A DNA stretch of 64,000 nucleotides from an uncultured Caulobacter sp. (GTDB lineage Bacteria > Pseudomonadota > Alphaproteobacteria > Caulobacterales > Caulobacteraceae), in the NCBI RefSeq assembly GCF_947036865.1, contig NZ_CAMQSF010000006.1, forward strand, positions 58,460 to 122,459, given 5' to 3'. Made by a program: the position numbers and the translations under genes. The number at the start of each line of letters is the position of its first letter. Positions within the stretch are counted from its first letter, which is position 1. The notes under the pieces were generated by a model, which had not been told where the DNA came from, ran no database searches, and saw nothing but the letters and a program-made list of their open reading frames with translations. This document shows positions 28,162 through 35,491 of this stretch, in pieces.

Positions 28162-28515
28162 ATGACCCACCGCATCTACACGACGAGCTTCGCCAGCGTG
28201 TACCCGCTCTATGTCGCCAAGGCGGAGAAGAAGGGGAGGACCAAGGCCGAGGTCGACGAGATCCTGCGGTGGCTGACCGGCTACACGCCGGAGGGGCTGG
28301 AGGCGGAAATCGCGGCCAAGACCGACTTCCAGACCTTCTTCGCGAGCGCGCCGAGGCTCAATCCGGCCAGGGTCGAGATCACGGGCGTGGTCTGTGGCGT
28401 GCGGGTCGAGGACATCGAGGAGCCGCTGATGCGCGAGATCCGCTATCTCGACAAGCTGATCGACGAACTGGCCAAGGGAAAGGCGATGGCGAAGATCCTG
28501 CGGGGGCCGGCGTAG
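28162..28515 (+). CDS. DUF2200 family protein
   Basis: A 117-residue cytoplasmic protein. ATG 28162 is preceded by CGGAGG; an upstream ATG ten codons earlier lacks a site. The sequence [47 protein letters not shown]...[57 protein letters not shown] is the whole DUF2200 domain. Its function is unknown; the fold is small and helical in known relatives. Confidence 0.88.
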   Translation: MTHRIYTTSFASVYPLYVAKAEKKGRTKAEVDEILRWLTGYTPEGLEAEIAAKTDFQTFFASAPRLNPARVEITGVVCGVRVEDIEEPLMREIRYLDKLIDELAKGKAMAKILRGPA

Positions 28516-28565
28516 GGGCGGGCGAGCGGACGCCGCGAGGGTCCGCGATGGGTGGAGAACGGACG

Positions 28566-28871
28566 CTAGTAGATCGTCCGGCGGCCCAAACTCTGAGCGT
28601 CGGCCTCCCGAACACGGTAGCACTCAGCGCATATGATCTTGATGCCGCCGGGAACATCGACCCCATCGTCAGTCCACTCGCCGCCGTGCGACATGAGATA
28701 CTCGTGGCAGTTGTCACACCAAGCATCCCGCAGGTCGGCTTCGTTCTCCGGCGCTCCAGAGACGAAACCAACCGTCTCGCCACGAGGCACGGCGACGATA
28801 TGGCCGCAAACAAATGTGACAGGCTGAACGCCATGGTCGGCGCAGACGCAAGTATCGTCGTCATCAATCAT
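28566..28871 (-). CDS. Small cysteine-rich hypothetical protein, probable zinc binder
   Basis: A 101-residue acidic protein that I do not recognise. It has four paired metal-binding-like elements: CVCADHG near residue 8, CGH at about 22, CDNCH at about 52 and CAEC at about 80. These could hold one or two zinc ions. No strong ribosome-binding site is seen before ATG 28871. It is the first of three small genes with lower GC and less biased third positions than their neighbours, which suggests later acquisition. Confidence 0.65.
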   Translation of the reverse strand: MIDDDDTCVCADHGVQPVTFVCGHIVAVPRGETVGFVSGAPENEADLRDAWCDNCHEYLMSHGGEWTDDGVDVPGGIKIICAECYRVREADAQSLGRRTIY

Positions 28872-28970
28872 GCCGGGACACTACCTGCTTGTCGGAACGT
28901 CTGAACAGTGTGGGAAGACTGCGTTCGACTGTGGCTTGTCCGGCCCCATGGTTGCACCTAAGGCTTGGGC

Positions 28971-29381
28971 GTGAGCAAGCACAACTCCCACCTACGCGCG
29001 GCTTTTGACGCAGCATTCGTTTTCCCTTTCGCAGCCTACGTTTGGCAGAGCGAGCGCGCGAGATCGTGTTGGATTGATTTGGAGGGATGGCAGGACAACC
29101 TGGCGGGGCCTGTCTCGCACATCGTCGAGCATGGTGATTGCGCGTATGTGTACCGCCGCAACGACGCCTATTTTACGGGTGTGGACGATCCGGCTGCCCT
29201 GCACGCCCGCCTTCAGAGCTGGCATGGTGAGATGGTGGCCGGCCTGAAGCGATTCGTGCCAACATCGGAAGCCGAAGCTAACGACCTGGCGGCCATGCGA
29301 CAGTTTGCAGATGAGATCTGGGCCGTGACCGAACAAGCGATCGAGGTTGAACGAACTCGTTGGGAACGCGCCACCGTTTAA
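28971..29381 (+). CDS. Hypothetical protein
   Basis: A 136-residue protein starting at GTG 28971, chosen because AGG lies 8 bp upstream; TTG 28965 is the alternative. No signal peptide or membrane helix. Aromatic residues are frequent (FDAAFVFPFAAYVWQSERARSCWIDLEGWQDN), and the C-terminal half is helical. I do not recognise a family. Base composition is lower in GC than in flanking metabolic genes. Confidence 0.6.
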   Translation: MSKHNSHLRAAFDAAFVFPFAAYVWQSERARSCWIDLEGWQDNLAGPVSHIVEHGDCAYVYRRNDAYFTGVDDPAALHARLQSWHGEMVAGLKRFVPTSEAEANDLAAMRQFADEIWAVTEQAIEVERTRWERATV

Positions 29382-29484
29382 GCCCTGGGCGGCTAGCGGA
29401 CGATCTCGATGGCCAACTAGGGTGGGAAGTGGAACTCCGACCTGCCATACTCGCGGTGCCCCGATCGCGAGATATTTTGCCGAT

Positions 29485-29892
29485 ATGCAAAAGACGACCA
29501 TAGCGACGACCCTGCTTTTGCTCAGCCTGCTTGCCGCTTGCTCAAAACCGCAGACGCCCTTGGAGCGAGCCTTGGCGGAGTATCGGCGATGCAACGGCGG
29601 CTCTCGCGAATGCTATTATGCGCCGACCAAGTCGGCGGGCGTGCTGCCAAGCCCTCCTCGGGTAGACGAGGTTGAAGCCTGCTACCGCAATACTCGCTTC
29701 ATGCGGATCGATCGCTTCGCCAACAGCTCACAAACCATCTTTCGCTGTGAGTTCGGCCGATTTGTTGGCGAATATCGGATCGTCGAGGAGCCTCGCAGAA
29801 GCTACCTGATGACAACCTATGCCTTTGGCGATCGTAACAAAGTCGATCGCGACGTGGGCGTTGTCGACACGTCTTCTCCGACAGAAGACTGA
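29485..29892 (+). CDS. Small lipoprotein of unknown function
   Basis: A 135-residue protein with a clear lipobox LLAAC, the acylated cysteine being residue 19 after MQKTTIATTLLLLSLLAA. The mature part holds several cysteines (RRCNGGSRECYYAP, VEACYRN, FRCEFG) that could form disulfides. It is probably anchored to a membrane facing the periplasm. No family recognised. The frame extends 46 codons upstream, but the lipoprotein signal fixes the start at ATG 29485. Confidence 0.7.
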   Translation: MQKTTIATTLLLLSLLAACSKPQTPLERALAEYRRCNGGSRECYYAPTKSAGVLPSPPRVDEVEACYRNTRFMRIDRFANSSQTIFRCEFGRFVGEYRIVEEPRRSYLMTTYAFGDRNKVDRDVGVVDTSSPTED

Positions 29893-29933
29893 CGTCCGAC
29901 TTGGGTCGGAAGCCGACCTCAGCGTCGGGTGCG

Positions 29934-29988
29934 ATCCTTACATCTCTTGCCGCAGCCCTGTGATCGTCTCGCCATGAGATGTAAGGAT
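29934..29988. repeat. 13-bp inverted repeat with 29-bp spacer
   Basis: ATCCTTACATCTC (29934-29946) and its exact reverse complement GAGATGTAAGGAT (29976-29988) bracket a 29-bp spacer. It lies 41 bp past the lipoprotein gene stop and may act in termination. Confidence 0.6.
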
Positions 29989-30034
29989 GGCTCCTCCCGA
30001 CGGGCGGACGAGAGCCACAACACCTCCAAACAAC

Positions 30035-30165
30035 CCGTCATTCCCGCCCTCGTGGCGGGAAACCCTCTGTCTGCCGCAGGGGCGGAGGTGTGGCGCGCTG
30101 GCGCGCCAAGGCGCTTCACTTGCGGGCTGAACCAGGGGTTCTCGCCACGAGGGCGAGAATGACGG
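30035..30165. repeat. Long REP-like inverted repeat
   Basis: The 32-bp left arm (30035-30066) and right arm (30134-30165) are reverse complements with three mismatches. The outer core is CCGTCATTC...GAATGACGG, and each arm itself contains a small palindrome (CCGCCCTCGTGGCGGG). It resembles the element at 1361-1461. Confidence 0.75.
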
Positions 30166-30235
30166 TGGTTTAGAGGGATCGGCGGAGCTGCGTACGCGGC
30201 GCCGCCGATCCCTAACCCAACCACATCCCCCGCCG

Positions 30236-30997
30236 CTAAATCGCCGACCGCCGCGCCAGCTCCGTGCGGCGCTGGGCAACCTCGCTGCGGGCGCGTTCCA
30301 GGGCGTCGATCTCGGTGGCGGTGAGCAGGTTGTCGATCACCCGGCCCAGGTGCTCGCGCATGGCGTTGCGGGCGGCGGTAGGGTCGCGTTCGCGCAGGGC
30401 CAGCAGGATCTCCTGGTGGTCGTCGATCAGCGGGCGCACGCCGACCTGGCGGGCGCGCTCCAGCATGGCCCGGCACAGGGGCGAGGCGTAGCGCAGGTCC
30501 CAGAGGTTCTCGACGACGGTGACCAGCGCGCTGTTGCGGCTGGCGCGGGCGATGGTGACGTGGAAGCGGCGGTCGGCGCGCTCGCCCCGGACGTTGTTGT
30601 CGTTCTCCACGACCATGTCGTCCATGATCGTGGCCAGCTCGGTCAGCTCCTCGTCGGTGATGGTGGCGGCGGCCAGGGCGGCGACCTCGCCCTCGATCAG
30701 CCGGCGGGCCTCGGTCAGTTCGAAGGCGCCGATGTCGAGCTCGGGGGCCGGAACCTCGGGGCGCGGCGCTTCGGTGACATAGACGCCCGAGCCGTGGCGG
30801 GCCTCGACCAGGCCGCGGATCTCCAGGGCGATCATCGCCTCGCGCACCGTCGGGCGGCTGACCTTGTAGTCCTCGGCGAGGTCCCGTTCGGACGGCAGAC
30901 GTTGTCCGGGCCGGTGCACGCCGTCGCGAATCGCGTCGGCGATCGAATTGGCCACCTGTTGGTAAAGCTTGCGGGTTTCGGCCGTGGAGGTCGTCAT
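30236..30997 (-). CDS. GntR-family regulator, FadR subfamily (uronate regulator candidate)
   Basis: A 253-residue DNA-binding protein with start ATG 30997; longer in-frame starts would add a non-conserved, Pro/Arg-rich leader. The winged helix is at residues 10-75 (LYQQVANSIADAIRDGVHRPGQRLPSERDLAEDYKVSRPTVREAMIALEIRGLVEARHGSGVYVTE). The all-helical FCD effector domain follows, with metal/ligand residues in DRRFHVTIARASRN and DHQEILLALRERD. It is divergent from manD, with two palindromes matching the FadR-type operator between them, and the same palindromes precede lyase and glucuronidase genes. By analogy to UxuR/ExuR it probably represses these until a uronate or aldonate binds. Confidence 0.9.
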   Translation of the reverse strand: MTTSTAETRKLYQQVANSIADAIRDGVHRPGQRLPSERDLAEDYKVSRPTVREAMIALEIRGLVEARHGSGVYVTEAPRPEVPAPELDIGAFELTEARRLIEGEVAALAAATITDEELTELATIMDDMVVENDNNVRGERADRRFHVTIARASRNSALVTVVENLWDLRYASPLCRAMLERARQVGVRPLIDDHQEILLALRERDPTAARNAMREHLGRVIDNLLTATEIDALERARSEVAQRRTELARRSAI

Positions 30998-31083
30998 GGT
31001 CTCACTATCCGTCCGACGCGGAGTCGGGTCGAAGTAGCCTATTGCATCCGTCGGGGGCGCGCTACAGAACCCTGGTCGGCGGG

Positions 31084-31097
31084 GTGGTAAGGCCACT
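31084..31097. promoter_or_regulatory. Operator 1 between gntR and manD
   Basis: GTGGTAAGGCCACT: arms GTGG and CCAC around TAAGG, with core TGGTAAGGCCA. The core recurs exactly at 32373-32383. Its centre is 41 bp from the next operator, about four helical turns, which would allow two dimers on one DNA face. Confidence 0.7.
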
Positions 31098-31123
31098 AGC
31101 ATCTTGCCAGATAACCGGCTAGA

Positions 31124-31138
31124 AGTGGTCAGGCCACT
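31124..31138. promoter_or_regulatory. Operator 2 between gntR and manD
   Basis: AGTGGTCAGGCCACT is a palindrome with 5-bp arms AGTGG/CCACT. The 15-mer TGGTCAGGCCACTTT starting at 31126 is repeated exactly at 40664. It lies 29 bp before the manD start, so bound repressor would block transcription of manD. Confidence 0.75.
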
Positions 31139-31166
31139 TTACGGCCATGCTCAACTTCCTAGGTCC

Positions 31167-32378
31167 ATGCTGAAGATCATCGACGCCAAGGTCATCGTCA
31201 CCTGCCCCGGTCGCAACTTCGTGACCCTGAAGATCACCACCGAGGACGGGATCACCGGCGTCGGCGACGCCACCCTGAACGGCCGCGAGCTGTCGGTGGT
31301 CAGCTTCCTGCAGGATCACATGATCCCCAGCCTGATCGGCCGCGACGCCCACCAGATCGAGGACATCTGGCAGTTCTTCTATCGCGGCTCGTACTGGCGC
31401 GGCGGCCCGGTGGCCATGACCGCCCTGGCCGCCGTCGACATGGCGCTGTGGGACATCAAGGGCAAGGTCGCGGGCCTGCCCGTCTACCAGCTGCTGGGCG
31501 GCGCCTGCCGCACCGGCGTCACCGTCTATGGCCACGCCAACGGCGAGACCATCGAGGACACCATCGCCGAGGCGGTGAAGTACAAGGCCATGGGCTACAA
31601 GGCCATCCGCCTGCAGACCGGCGTGCCGGGCCTGCCCAGCACCTATGGCGTCTCGAAGGACAAGATGTTCTACGAGCCGGCCGACAACGATCTGCCGTCC
31701 GAGAACGTCTGGTCGACCTCGGCCTATCTGAAGCACGTGCCGAAACTGTTCGAGAAGGCGCGCGAGGCGCTGGGCTGGGACGTCCACCTGCTGCACGACG
31801 TCCACCACCGGCTGACCCCGATCGAGGCCGCGCGCCTGGGCAAGGATCTGGAGCCCTACCGCCTGTTCTGGCTGGAGGACTCGGTCCCCGCCGAGAACCA
31901 GGCCGGCTTCCGCCTGATCCGCCAGCACACGACGACCCCGCTGGCCGTCGGCGAGATCTTCGCCCACGTCTGGGACGCCAAGCAGCTGATCGAGGAACAG
32001 CTGATCGACTATCTGCGCGCCACCGTCCTGCACGCCGGCGGCATCACCAACCTGAAGAAGATCGCCGCCTTCGCCGACCTGCACCACGTCAAGACCGGCT
32101 GCCACGGGGCGACCGATCTGTCGCCGATCACCATGGCCGCGGCCCTGCACTTCGACATGTCGATCCCGAACTTCGGCCTGCAGGAATATATGCGCCACAC
32201 GGCCGAGACGGACGCGGTGTTCCCGCACGCCTACACCTTCGCCGACGGCATGCTGCATCCGGGCGACAAGCCGGGCCTGGGCGTCGATATCGACGAGGAA
32301 CTGGCCTCCAAGTACGAGTACAAGCGCGCCTATCTGCCGGTGAACCGTCTGCAGGACGGCACCATGTTCAACTGGTAA
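31167..32378 (+). CDS. manD: D-mannonate dehydratase (enolase superfamily, ManD/RspA)
   Basis: A 403-residue cytoplasmic enzyme starting at ATG 31167; a longer frame would read through the operators. It dehydrates D-mannonate to 2-keto-3-deoxy-D-gluconate. The characterised Novosphingobium ManD residues are all present with a +1 offset: Arg148 and Tyr160 in [14 protein letters not shown], magnesium ligands Asp211 (LLHDVHH), Glu237 (WLEDSV) and Glu263 (VGEIFAH), and His213. The length equals that family's. It is divergent from a FadR-type regulator. In the pathway it acts after glucuronate isomerase and fructuronate reductase, which are not in this window. Confidence 0.95.
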   Translation: MLKIIDAKVIVTCPGRNFVTLKITTEDGITGVGDATLNGRELSVVSFLQDHMIPSLIGRDAHQIEDIWQFFYRGSYWRGGPVAMTALAAVDMALWDIKGKVAGLPVYQLLGGACRTGVTVYGHANGETIEDTIAEAVKYKAMGYKAIRLQTGVPGLPSTYGVSKDKMFYEPADNDLPSENVWSTSAYLKHVPKLFEKAREALGWDVHLLHDVHHRLTPIEAARLGKDLEPYRLFWLEDSVPAENQAGFRLIRQHTTTPLAVGEIFAHVWDAKQLIEEQLIDYLRATVLHAGGITNLKKIAAFADLHHVKTGCHGATDLSPITMAAALHFDMSIPNFGLQEYMRHTAETDAVFPHAYTFADGMLHPGDKPGLGVDIDEELASKYEYKRAYLPVNRLQDGTMFNW

Positions 32379-32383
32379 GGCCA
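32373..32383. promoter_or_regulatory. Operator overlapping the manD stop codon
   Basis: TGGTAAGGCCA is identical to the core of the 31084 operator and includes the manD TAA. It is followed by TTGACA at 32391-32396, a good -35 box, and by a second operator at 32417, giving an operator pair 45 bp apart around a promoter for the next gene. Confidence 0.6.
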
Positions 32384-32416
32384 AATTGGCTTGACACCTA
32401 CGGGCGGGCGCTGAGA

Positions 32417-32429
32417 TTGGTCATACCAA
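32417..32429. promoter_or_regulatory. GntR/FadR-type operator upstream of the putative lyase gene
   Basis: TTGGTCATACCAA, identical to the site at 26138-26150. It sits about where the -10 region and transcription start of a TTGACA promoter would fall, and 75 bp before the start codon. Confidence 0.75.
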
Positions 32430-32504
32430 ACTCGGCGTCCGCCGGCTTGCGCCGCGACGCCGCATAACCGACCCGCCTGGGAGGGCGGGCGCCTTGAGCG
32501 AGCG

Positions 32505-34388
32505 ATGCGCGTGCGTAGATTTCTGTTGCTGACGGCGGCCCTGACGGCCTGCTGCTCCGTCCCCGCCATCGCCGCCGAGACCAAGGCGCCGCCTTCCGCC
32601 CGCGATCCGCGCGGACCGCTCTACGCCGGCGCCGTCGCGCCGATGAACCGGACGATCGAGACGCGCCTGCTGCCGCAACTGGCGGTGCTGGCCGACAAGC
32701 TGGTGGCCGAAAAGCGCGACATGACCCTGGATGGGGTCAAGGTGTTCGAGGCCGACGACAAGTTCCTGCCGGGCAAGATCGCCGTCGGCCTGGCCTATCT
32801 GATCGTCGACACGCCGCGCGCCGATCCGAGGTTCGCCAAGTATCTGGCCGCCTACCGCCAGATCGCCGACCTGACCGTCGACGATCCCAACGACACCTGG
32901 GGCATCTACTACTATTGCCAGGCCATCTTCATGCTGAAGGAAGCCGGCCTGCTGGACGAGGCGATCGCGCCCGCGACGCTGGAGAAGCTGAAGGCCAAGC
33001 TGGACTGGCGGCGCTTCGTACGGACCGACGACCTCTCCCTGATCAACCTGCCGAACAACTATTACGGCGTGGCGTTCAGCGTGGCGCGGTTGCGCTACCG
33101 TCTGGGCTGGGAGGACGCCTCGGCGAGCGAGGCCCTGCTGAGCCGCACCCTGGAACACTACCGGAAATATTCCGGCGAATACGGCTTCGCCGACGAGACC
33201 GACGGCGACGGTCGCTTCGACCGCTACAGCGTGCTGCTGATCGGCGAGATCAGCCACCGCCTGATCGAGGCCGGCATGCCCGCGACGCCGGAGGTCCGCG
33301 CCTGGCTGCGGCGCTCGGTCGACCTGATGCTGCCGCGCCTCAATATGCGCGGCGAGGGCTTCGAATACGGCCGCAGCATCGGGACCTATGGCGAGACGGC
33401 GTTCCTGGAGGTGCTGACCGCGGCCGCCAAGCTGGACGTGCTGACGCCGAAGGAAAAGGCGATGGCCTACGCCTTCTCGTCGCGGGTGGCGGCGCGCTAC
33501 ATGGACTTCTGGTTCGACCCGGCCATGGGCTCGGTCAACATGTGGGAGCATGGCCGCCGCACGGATGCCTATCGCGCCAAGCACCGCATCCTGGGCGAGA
33601 ACCTGAGTCTGGGGCGGCAGTACATCTACACCAACGCGATCTGGAACGGGCAGGGCTTCAAGGACAAGGCGCCCGACCCGGGCTATGCCGCCTGGCTCGA
33701 CACGCTGCCCAAGCGCACGGTGACCTGGTTCGCGCGGGGCCGGAACGACCGGCTGGTCGTGACCATCCGGGATCGCGGGCGGGTGATCGGCCTGCCGATC
33801 ATCAATGGCGGCGAGAGCCAGCACATGAACACGCCCTACTATCCGATCCCGTTCTCCCCCGGGATGCTGCAGGGCGTGGCGGATGGGGCGTTCCCGCAGC
33901 TCCTGCCGCGCATCACCCTGTCCGACGGGACCCAGCTGGCGCCGCTGGCCTATGCCGCGAACGTCAAGGTCGCCGGCCGCGGCGCGCGCACGACGATCAC
34001 CTACGACCAGGATCGGCTGGACCGCCTGGGGGGCAAGGCGCCGGTCGCCGACGACCGCTTCAGCGTCGCGACCACCTATGGGCTCGAGCCCGGCCGGATC
34101 CGGCGCACCGACGTCTTCACGCCGAAGCCCGGCGTGGCGGTCAAGGCGGTCGACCTGGCCTTCGCCGGCTTCTCGGGCAACGCGACGACCAGGGGCGGCG
34201 TGACCACGTTCGGGACCGGCGACGTCACCGGCTTCCAGGTCGAGGGGCTGACCTGCTCGACCCGGCCGCTGGCCGAGGAGCGGGCCTATGAGAGCCCGAC
34301 CGGGCCGATGACGTCCCTGACCAGCTGTACCGGCGCGGCCGGCGCCACGGGGCCGATCCGGGTCAGCTGGACGCTCACTTACCGATAA
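32505..34388 (+). CDS. Exported (alpha/alpha)-toroid protein, putative polysaccharide lyase
   Basis: A 627-residue protein with a signal peptide (RRFLLLTAALTACCSVPAIAAE). Residues about 40-400 look like an alpha-helical toroid with repeated aromatic pairs (TWGIYYYCQAIFMLKEAGLLDEA; INLPNNYYGVAFSVARLRYRLGWED; EHYRKYSGEYGFADETDGDGRFDRYSVLLIGEISHRLIEAGM; FEYGRSIGTYGETAFLEVLTAAAKL). The last ~230 residues look beta-rich. This two-part plan is that of PL8/PL12/PL21-like lyases. NNYYG, YGRSIGTYGE and HMNTPYYPI are candidate active-site segments. I cannot assign a CAZy family. It shares an operator with the alginate-lyase-family gene and follows manD, so action on a uronic-acid glycan is likely. Confidence 0.75.
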   Translation: MRVRRFLLLTAALTACCSVPAIAAETKAPPSARDPRGPLYAGAVAPMNRTIETRLLPQLAVLADKLVAEKRDMTLDGVKVFEADDKFLPGKIAVGLAYLIVDTPRADPRFAKYLAAYRQIADLTVDDPNDTWGIYYYCQAIFMLKEAGLLDEAIAPATLEKLKAKLDWRRFVRTDDLSLINLPNNYYGVAFSVARLRYRLGWEDASASEALLSRTLEHYRKYSGEYGFADETDGDGRFDRYSVLLIGEISHRLIEAGMPATPEVRAWLRRSVDLMLPRLNMRGEGFEYGRSIGTYGETAFLEVLTAAAKLDVLTPKEKAMAYAFSSRVAARYMDFWFDPAMGSVNMWEHGRRTDAYRAKHRILGENLSLGRQYIYTNAIWNGQGFKDKAPDPGYAAWLDTLPKRTVTWFARGRNDRLVVTIRDRGRVIGLPIINGGESQHMNTPYYPIPFSPGMLQGVADGAFPQLLPRITLSDGTQLAPLAYAANVKVAGRGARTTITYDQDRLDRLGGKAPVADDRFSVATTYGLEPGRIRRTDVFTPKPGVAVKAVDLAFAGFSGNATTRGGVTTFGTGDVTGFQVEGLTCSTRPLAEERAYESPTGPMTSLTSCTGAAGATGPIRVSWTLTYR

Positions 34389-34406
34389 GCGCTTCTCGAG
34401 CCGAGG

Positions 34407-34799
34407 CTATTGCGCCGGCCCCACGCGGTAGGCGCACAGCTTGTTGCCGTCGAGATCGCGGAAATAGGCGGCATAGAACGCCTGGGGGCCTTCCTCGCCG
34501 CGCACGCCCGGGCCGCCTTCGCACTGACCGCCCAGTTCGATGGCCTTGGCGTACAGCGCGTCGACCTTGGCGCGCTCGTCCACGGCCAGGGCGATCATCG
34601 CGCCGTTGCCGAAGCTGGCGGGTTGGCCGTCATAGGGTTTGCCGACGCCGAACATCGGCTTGCTCCAGTCCACGCCCCAGGCGCAGCCGCCGGTCGAGAA
34701 CTCCATCAGCCGGCCGACGCCCAGCGCGCCGAACAGCCCGTCATAGAAGCCCTTGGCCTTGTCCAGGTCGTTGCTGCCGACCAGCGTGTATCCGATCAT
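34407..34799 (-). CDS. VOC superfamily (glyoxalase/bleomycin-resistance-like) protein
   Basis: A 130-residue cytoplasmic protein with the paired beta-alpha-beta-beta-beta modules of the vicinal-oxygen-chelate fold: MIGYTLVGSNDLDKAKGFYDGLFGALGVGRLME...WGVDWSKPMFGVGKPYDG, then MIALAVDERAKVDALYAKAIELGGQCEGGPGVRGEEGPQAFYAAYFRDLDGNKLCAYRV. The FRDLDGNKLCAY ending is typical of small stand-alone members. The substrate is unknown. It is convergent with the putative lyase gene. Confidence 0.88.
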   Translation of the reverse strand: MIGYTLVGSNDLDKAKGFYDGLFGALGVGRLMEFSTGGCAWGVDWSKPMFGVGKPYDGQPASFGNGAMIALAVDERAKVDALYAKAIELGGQCEGGPGVRGEEGPQAFYAAYFRDLDGNKLCAYRVGPAQ

Positions 34800-35145
34800 C
34801 GCGCTCCCTCCCGTTCGTTGCGCGGGGGCAGGGTGGCCAAAGGCGGCGATCGACGCCAGCGAAAATTCATCGCGTTGGGTGGATTCGCTGGCCAGGAATT
34901 AGGAGAGCTTCCGGCGTGAATTCGCCTGTAAAAGCGCTGTAATTGGCGGGCTTAAATTAGCATTATCCATGTCAATGTCGAAATCTCGACATTTGTCTAT
35001 TGCACAGCTTGAGCCTTTTTTCTCGCTTTCCTGAAGTACAGGTGGTAAGGTTTAGTCATCATCGGCAACGACCTCATCGAGCGCTGGTGGCTGAGAGAAG
35101 AGGCTCAGGCTTTCGCTCCCGCTCGCTATAGCCGTAGCCCAAGTC
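34800..35145. other. AT-rich intergenic region with hairpin
   Basis: The 346 bp before the small 35146 gene contain no supportable gene. The middle part is AT-rich. AATGTCGA-AATC-TCGACATT at 34974-34993 is a perfect 8-bp-arm inverted repeat that could be an operator or hairpin. A half-site TGGTAAGG is at 35043-35050. Confidence 0.5.
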
Positions 35146-35403
35146 ATGCCGACCTATCTGTTCTATCCGCGACGCGCCGACGGCGTCTCCCTGACCTTCA
35201 TCGCCGAGATCGCCGAGAACGATGTCGAGGCTCTGGGCCTCGCCTCCGAGATCGCCCAAGCGCACGACTGCGCCGGGGTCTTCGTATGGGCGCCGGCTTT
35301 GGCCGAGGGGGGCGCGGACCGTTTCGTCGGCGAGATGACCCGCGCCGCCAAGCCGGACGCTCGCCAGCCGGCGCGGGCCAGGGACGCCGACGCCTCCCTC
35401 TGA
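35146..35403 (+). CDS. Small hypothetical protein
   Basis: An 85-residue protein beginning MPTYLFYPRRADGVSLTFIAEIAENDVEALGLASEIAQAH, with a beta-strand start followed by a helix. The pattern resembles short alphaproteobacterial DUF6894-type proteins, which are of unknown function; the resemblance is weak. No strong ribosome-binding site is evident. It ends 88 bp before the ExuT-like transporter gene. Confidence 0.55.
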   Translation: MPTYLFYPRRADGVSLTFIAEIAENDVEALGLASEIAQAHDCAGVFVWAPALAEGGADRFVGEMTRAAKPDARQPARARDADASL

Positions 35404-35415
35404 CCCGGCGTCAGA

Positions 35416-35441
35416 CCACTCCGGAGTGGACGCCTGACCAC
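35416..35441. promoter_or_regulatory. Palindrome and degenerate operator half-site before ExuT-like gene
   Basis: CCACTCCGGAGTGG (35416-35429) is a perfect 14-bp palindrome. CCTGACCAC at 35433-35441 is an exact half of the inverted operator seen before manD, but its other half is disrupted by extra bases. Regulation by the GntR protein is possible but less sure than at the other sites. Confidence 0.4.
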
Positions 35442-35491
35442 ATCGGCGATAGCGGTAACATCGAAAGGGAGCCGCTCGACGAGGCGCCCCG

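Larger units (their letters stand above)
29893..30235. other. Intergenic region made of inverted repeats
   Basis: These 343 bp hold two separate inverted repeats (29934-29988 and 30035-30165) and no supportable gene. They separate the lower-GC unknown genes from the GntR regulator. Confidence 0.6.
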
